8,080 nt of DNA, taken from assembly GCA_934153655.1 (NCBI GenBank), contig CAKPFH010000050.1, positions 1-8,080 of the forward strand, written 5' to 3'. Below, in pieces: positions 6,094-8,080 of the stretch. This DNA comes from an uncultured Bacilli bacterium. GTDB taxonomy: Bacteria > Bacillota_I > Bacilli_A > RF39 > UBA660. Made by a program: the position numbers and the translations under genes. Numbering within the stretch: the stretch's first letter is position 1; each line of letters opens with the position of its first letter. The notes below the pieces were generated by a model that saw nothing but the letters and a program-made list of their open reading frames with translations, ran no database searches and had not been told where the DNA came from.

Positions 6094-6825
6094 CTAATTA
6101 CTAAAACTATTTTCATAAATGTCCATGAAAGCTGAAATAAATCTTGCTTGTTCTTGTTCTTCCTTAGAACCAGTTGTTATTTGCCAACCATAGGTAGCAT
6201 AACTTTTATAATTAAAGTTTGAAAGTGGCAATAAATTAAATTCTTTTTGAATTAATTTAAGACCTTTTTTATAGTCTTTTTTTAAAGTTTTAAAAGCTTT
6301 TTGAGGATTTTTAAAAACCGCTTTACCATATTTATTAGCACCTACTTCAAAATCAATATTAATTTTACCAAAGTAATTAACATCAACATCTCCTATTATG
6401 TCATTATCTTCTATATATAACTTAGAATATCTTAAATTATTATCTATCATATAACCAGATTTAATAAGTAAGTTTTTTCCTATCATAGTAAAAGAAATAA
6501 CCAATAACATTAAAGTAATAAAAATTAAAATCTTATATTTTTTAGTTTTATCATTATTAAATTTTAAAAGATCTAAAATATTTTTATCAGCCTGTTTTTT
6601 TATTTCTTTTTCATTTAAATATTCACCAGCAAATAATTCATTTAAAGTTATATCTAAAATACTACATAACTCTTGCATAAGAGATGGATCAGGCAAATTT
6701 AATCCCCTTTCCCATTTACTAACAGCATTTTTACTTACTCCAAGTTTTATAGCAAGATTTTCTTGAGTGATTTCTTTAGCTTTTCTTGAACTAGAAATAA
6801 ATTTACCAATTTTAATTTGATCCAT
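6094..6825 (-). CDS. XRE-family HTH regulator with a C-terminal membrane anchor
   Basis: A 243-aa protein with an N-terminal XRE/Cro-type helix-turn-helix (about residues 5-66). The core Q-E-N-L-A-I-K-L-G-V-S-K-N-A-V-S-K-W-E-R-G is diagnostic of the family. A lysine-rich linker follows, then one transmembrane helix (about 98-116), then a domain of about 125 residues that should lie outside the membrane. It therefore looks like a one-component membrane-bound DNA-binding regulator that could respond to an envelope or external signal. Starting instead at TTG 6840 would add five residues, but AAAGGAGG lies just before ATG 6825, which decides the start. The stop overlaps the ribosome site of the membrane-protein gene downstream. 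No binding site can be assigned with confidence; a short palindrome at 6877-6885 lies in its leader region. I do not recognise the external domain. Confidence 0.88.
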   Translation of the reverse strand: MDQIKIGKFISSSRKAKEITQENLAIKLGVSKNAVSKWERGLNLPDPSLMQELCSILDITLNELFAGEYLNEKEIKKQADKNILDLLKFNNDKTKKYKILIFITLMLLVISFTMIGKNLLIKSGYMIDNNLRYSKLYIEDNDIIGDVDVNYFGKINIDFEVGANKYGKAVFKNPQKAFKTLKKDYKKGLKLIQKEFNLLPLSNFNYKSYATYGWQITTGSKEEQEQARFISAFMDIYENSFSN

Positions 6826-7012
6826 AATTCCTCCTTTCAAGAAAATATTAACATTTATTATTTAAAAATTACACATACCAGTGGTTTACTATTAATAATT
6901 TATCATATTTTTTAATTTTTTTAAATATAAAAAAGAAAACAGTAAAAAAAGTAAATTTTCTTCGCAATAAATTTTTGATACAATTATTACACAATAAAGT
7001 TGGTATGTAGTA

Positions 7013-7814
7013 ATGAACAGAAAACAAAGAAAAAAATTAAGAAAAGACAAAAATTTAATTATCGAATTATATTCTATAATAAAAAATATTTACCTGATTT
7101 ATATGATAAGTTTGAAGAATTAACTAATATTAGACATCAATCATATGTTACATATAATATGAAAACTATTTATGTAACTAGATTATTTGGTTTGATTTAT
7201 GGATTAACTTCACTTTCTAATATTTCATCAGATGAGTTCAATACTGATGCATGTATTAAAAATATATCTAATATTTGTAATACTAAATTATCTGAACTTC
7301 CTTATTGGGAAACTATTCAAATTGTTAAAACTTTATTAAGATCAAAAATGTTTGATAAATATAAATTTGAAGGAGCTTCTCAGATTCTTTTTGATGGTAC
7401 AGGTCTATCAAATTATAATTATAATTTGAATAGTAATTGTTTACAAAGAAAAATAAAACAACTATATTTAGATATATAAGTAATATACAAGTTAATGATG
7501 ATAATATTGATAAAGTAGTTAAACTTGGTAGACAAAGATGGAAAATAGAAAATGAAGGTTTTTATACTTAAAAACATAGAACATTTGATATAACTCACTT
7601 AAATAGTAGGAATGATAATTCTATGAAATGCCATTACTATTTTATTCAATTTGCTCATACTATTAGACAATTACTAGAATTAGGAAATATATTAACTAAA
7701 TCATTAAAACTAAAAATAAAAGAAGTAAGTGCCCATTTATTAAAATCACTTACTTCAACCATCTCAGAACTTAATAATTTAGAAACTAATTTTCAATTAA
7801 GATTTGATGATTAA
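7013..7814 (+). pseudogene. Broken DDE transposase (IS remnant)
   Basis: Three frames on the plus strand together read as one decayed transposase. Frame A starts at ATG 7013 (M-N-R-K-Q-R-K-K-L-R-K-D-K) and is lost in the A-run at 7081-7086. One extra A would restore K-K-Y-L-P-D-L-Y-D-K-F into frame B. Frame B continues through L-P-Y-W-E-T-I-Q and L-F-D-G-T-G-L-S, a likely first catalytic Asp, to a stop at 7479. The sequence then jumps to frame C near 7450-7460, apparently with the middle of the catalytic domain deleted. Frame C carries G-R-Q-R-W-K-I-E-N-E-G-F, which resembles the region of the last catalytic Glu, then an in-frame TAA at 7569-7571. Past the TAA it runs T-F-D-I-T-H-L-N-S-R-N-D to the natural stop at 7814. 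Intact IS4-like elements of this kind encode roughly 400 or more residues; only about 260 codons remain. It cannot make active transposase. Exact IS family is not certain. Confidence 0.8.
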
Positions 7815-7921
7815 ATCATACAATATTTGTTCTTTGAAATCTAGTGTTTTATTAAAAAAATTTTTTTACCTGTAAAAGGTCTTTTTGTCGTGGATTAAAA
7901 TATCTATATTTGAGAAGAAAA

Positions 7922-7961
7922 AAATTAGATAAAATTATTTTGTTCATATTTTATCTAATTT
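7922..7961 (-). terminator. Strong 14-bp hairpin terminator, minus strand
   Basis: AAATTAGATAAAAT (7922-7935) and its exact complement (7948-7961) form a perfect 14-bp stem with a 12-nt loop. Reading leftward, the stem runs into a seven-T tract (7924-7918), the layout of an intrinsic terminator for transcripts from the right. The plus-strand side has only three T then CAAC, so it should work mainly leftward. It lies between the IS remnant and a second terminator at 7995-8019. Confidence 0.65.
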
Positions 7962-7994
7962 CAACAAATTTAATTTATTTACTCTTTTTTACTT

Positions 7995-8019
7995 AAAAAA
8001 ATCAACTATTACTAGTTGA
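7995..8019 (-). terminator. Intrinsic terminator at the end of the right-edge transcript
   Basis: On the minus strand TCAACTA (8019-8013), loop GTAA, TAGTTGA (8008-8002) is followed directly by seven T (8001-7995). It is a compact, canonical rho-independent terminator for a gene entering from the right edge. It begins 2 nt after a TAA on the minus strand (8023-8021). Confidence 0.7.
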
Positions 8020-8020
8020 C

Positions 8021-8080
8021 TTAATCATTAACATCGCTTTGGTGCGACAATTTTATCTTATGGAGCAGGTGTCGTAGATA
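8021..8080 (-). other. GC-richer 3' end of an unidentified leftward transcript
   Basis: The last 50 bases are about 42% G+C (21 of 50 by count), well above the rest of the window, and lie just before a minus-strand terminator. One minus frame is open from the edge (Y-L-R-H-L-L-H-K-I-K-L-S-H-Q) to TAA 8023-8021, so it could be the tail of a protein. Its codons (CTA, CGA, CTG, CTC) are unlike those used elsewhere here. A structured RNA is the alternative, since RNA genes stay GC-rich in AT-rich genomes. I could not match it to a tRNA, tmRNA or RNase P RNA end. Confidence 0.3.

Noticed and set aside
6877..6885. ACCAGTGGT palindrome upstream of the XRE regulator as its operator
   Set aside because: Arms are only 4 bp, there is a single copy, and no convincing promoter boxes surround it; too little to call an operator.
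6939..7873. Terminal inverted repeats of the IS element (ACAGTAAAAAAA at 6939-6950 against ACAGGTAAAAAAA on the other strand at 7873-7861)
   Set aside because: The match is mostly poly-A/T and imperfect, with no visible target duplication, so the element ends cannot be fixed from it.
8021..8080. tRNA gene at the right edge (a GCACCA-like 3' end on the minus strand)
   Set aside because: No T-loop (TTCRA-type) is found at the required distance and the stems do not pair in either orientation.

Overview
The window is very AT-rich (I estimate about a quarter G+C by eye) and looks like a chromosome of a low-GC Bacilli or Mollicutes-related lineage, such as the uncultured gut Erysipelotrichales/RF39-type bacteria. 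The pointers are an FtsY-YlxM pair, strong AGGAGG ribosome sites, and A/T-ending codons throughout. The genetic code appears standard: the Trp codons I checked are TGG, and no gene needs TGA to be read through. The species assignment is inference.

All intact genes lie on the minus strand, so transcription runs right to left. Positions 6825-5604 hold a two-gene unit: an XRE-type regulator anchored in the membrane, then a small polytopic membrane protein. It is followed by a remnant-like stretch and an intrinsic terminator. Positions 5416-553 hold a tightly packed operon with its own promoter: ftsY, ylxM, a HerA/DUF87 hexameric ATPase, and an ABC exporter half-transporter. The gaps are 0, 17 and 7 nt and suggest translational coupling. 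ffh, the usual neighbour of ylxM, is absent, and herA takes its place. The ABC protein keeps Walker A, Walker B and the catalytic Glu but has lost the Q-loop, signature, D-loop and H-loop consensus residues.

The most unusual locus is at 550-260. A tiny gene has its own good promoter, Shine-Dalgarno site and terminator, and a run of ten G on its coding strand, which is extraordinary at this base composition. In the present 10-G state it encodes 29 aa. With 9 G it would encode 46 aa ending 7 nt before the terminator stem. This looks like a phase-variable (contingency) micro-gene. Left of it, 135-1 is the start of a secreted or membrane-anchored protein that runs off the edge.

On the right, 7013-7814 is the plus-strand remnant of a DDE transposase, broken by a frameshift, an apparent deletion of its core and a nonsense codon. 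Beyond it are two consecutive minus-strand terminators. A more GC-rich edge segment (8021-8080) is probably the 3' end of a leftward transcript that I cannot identify.
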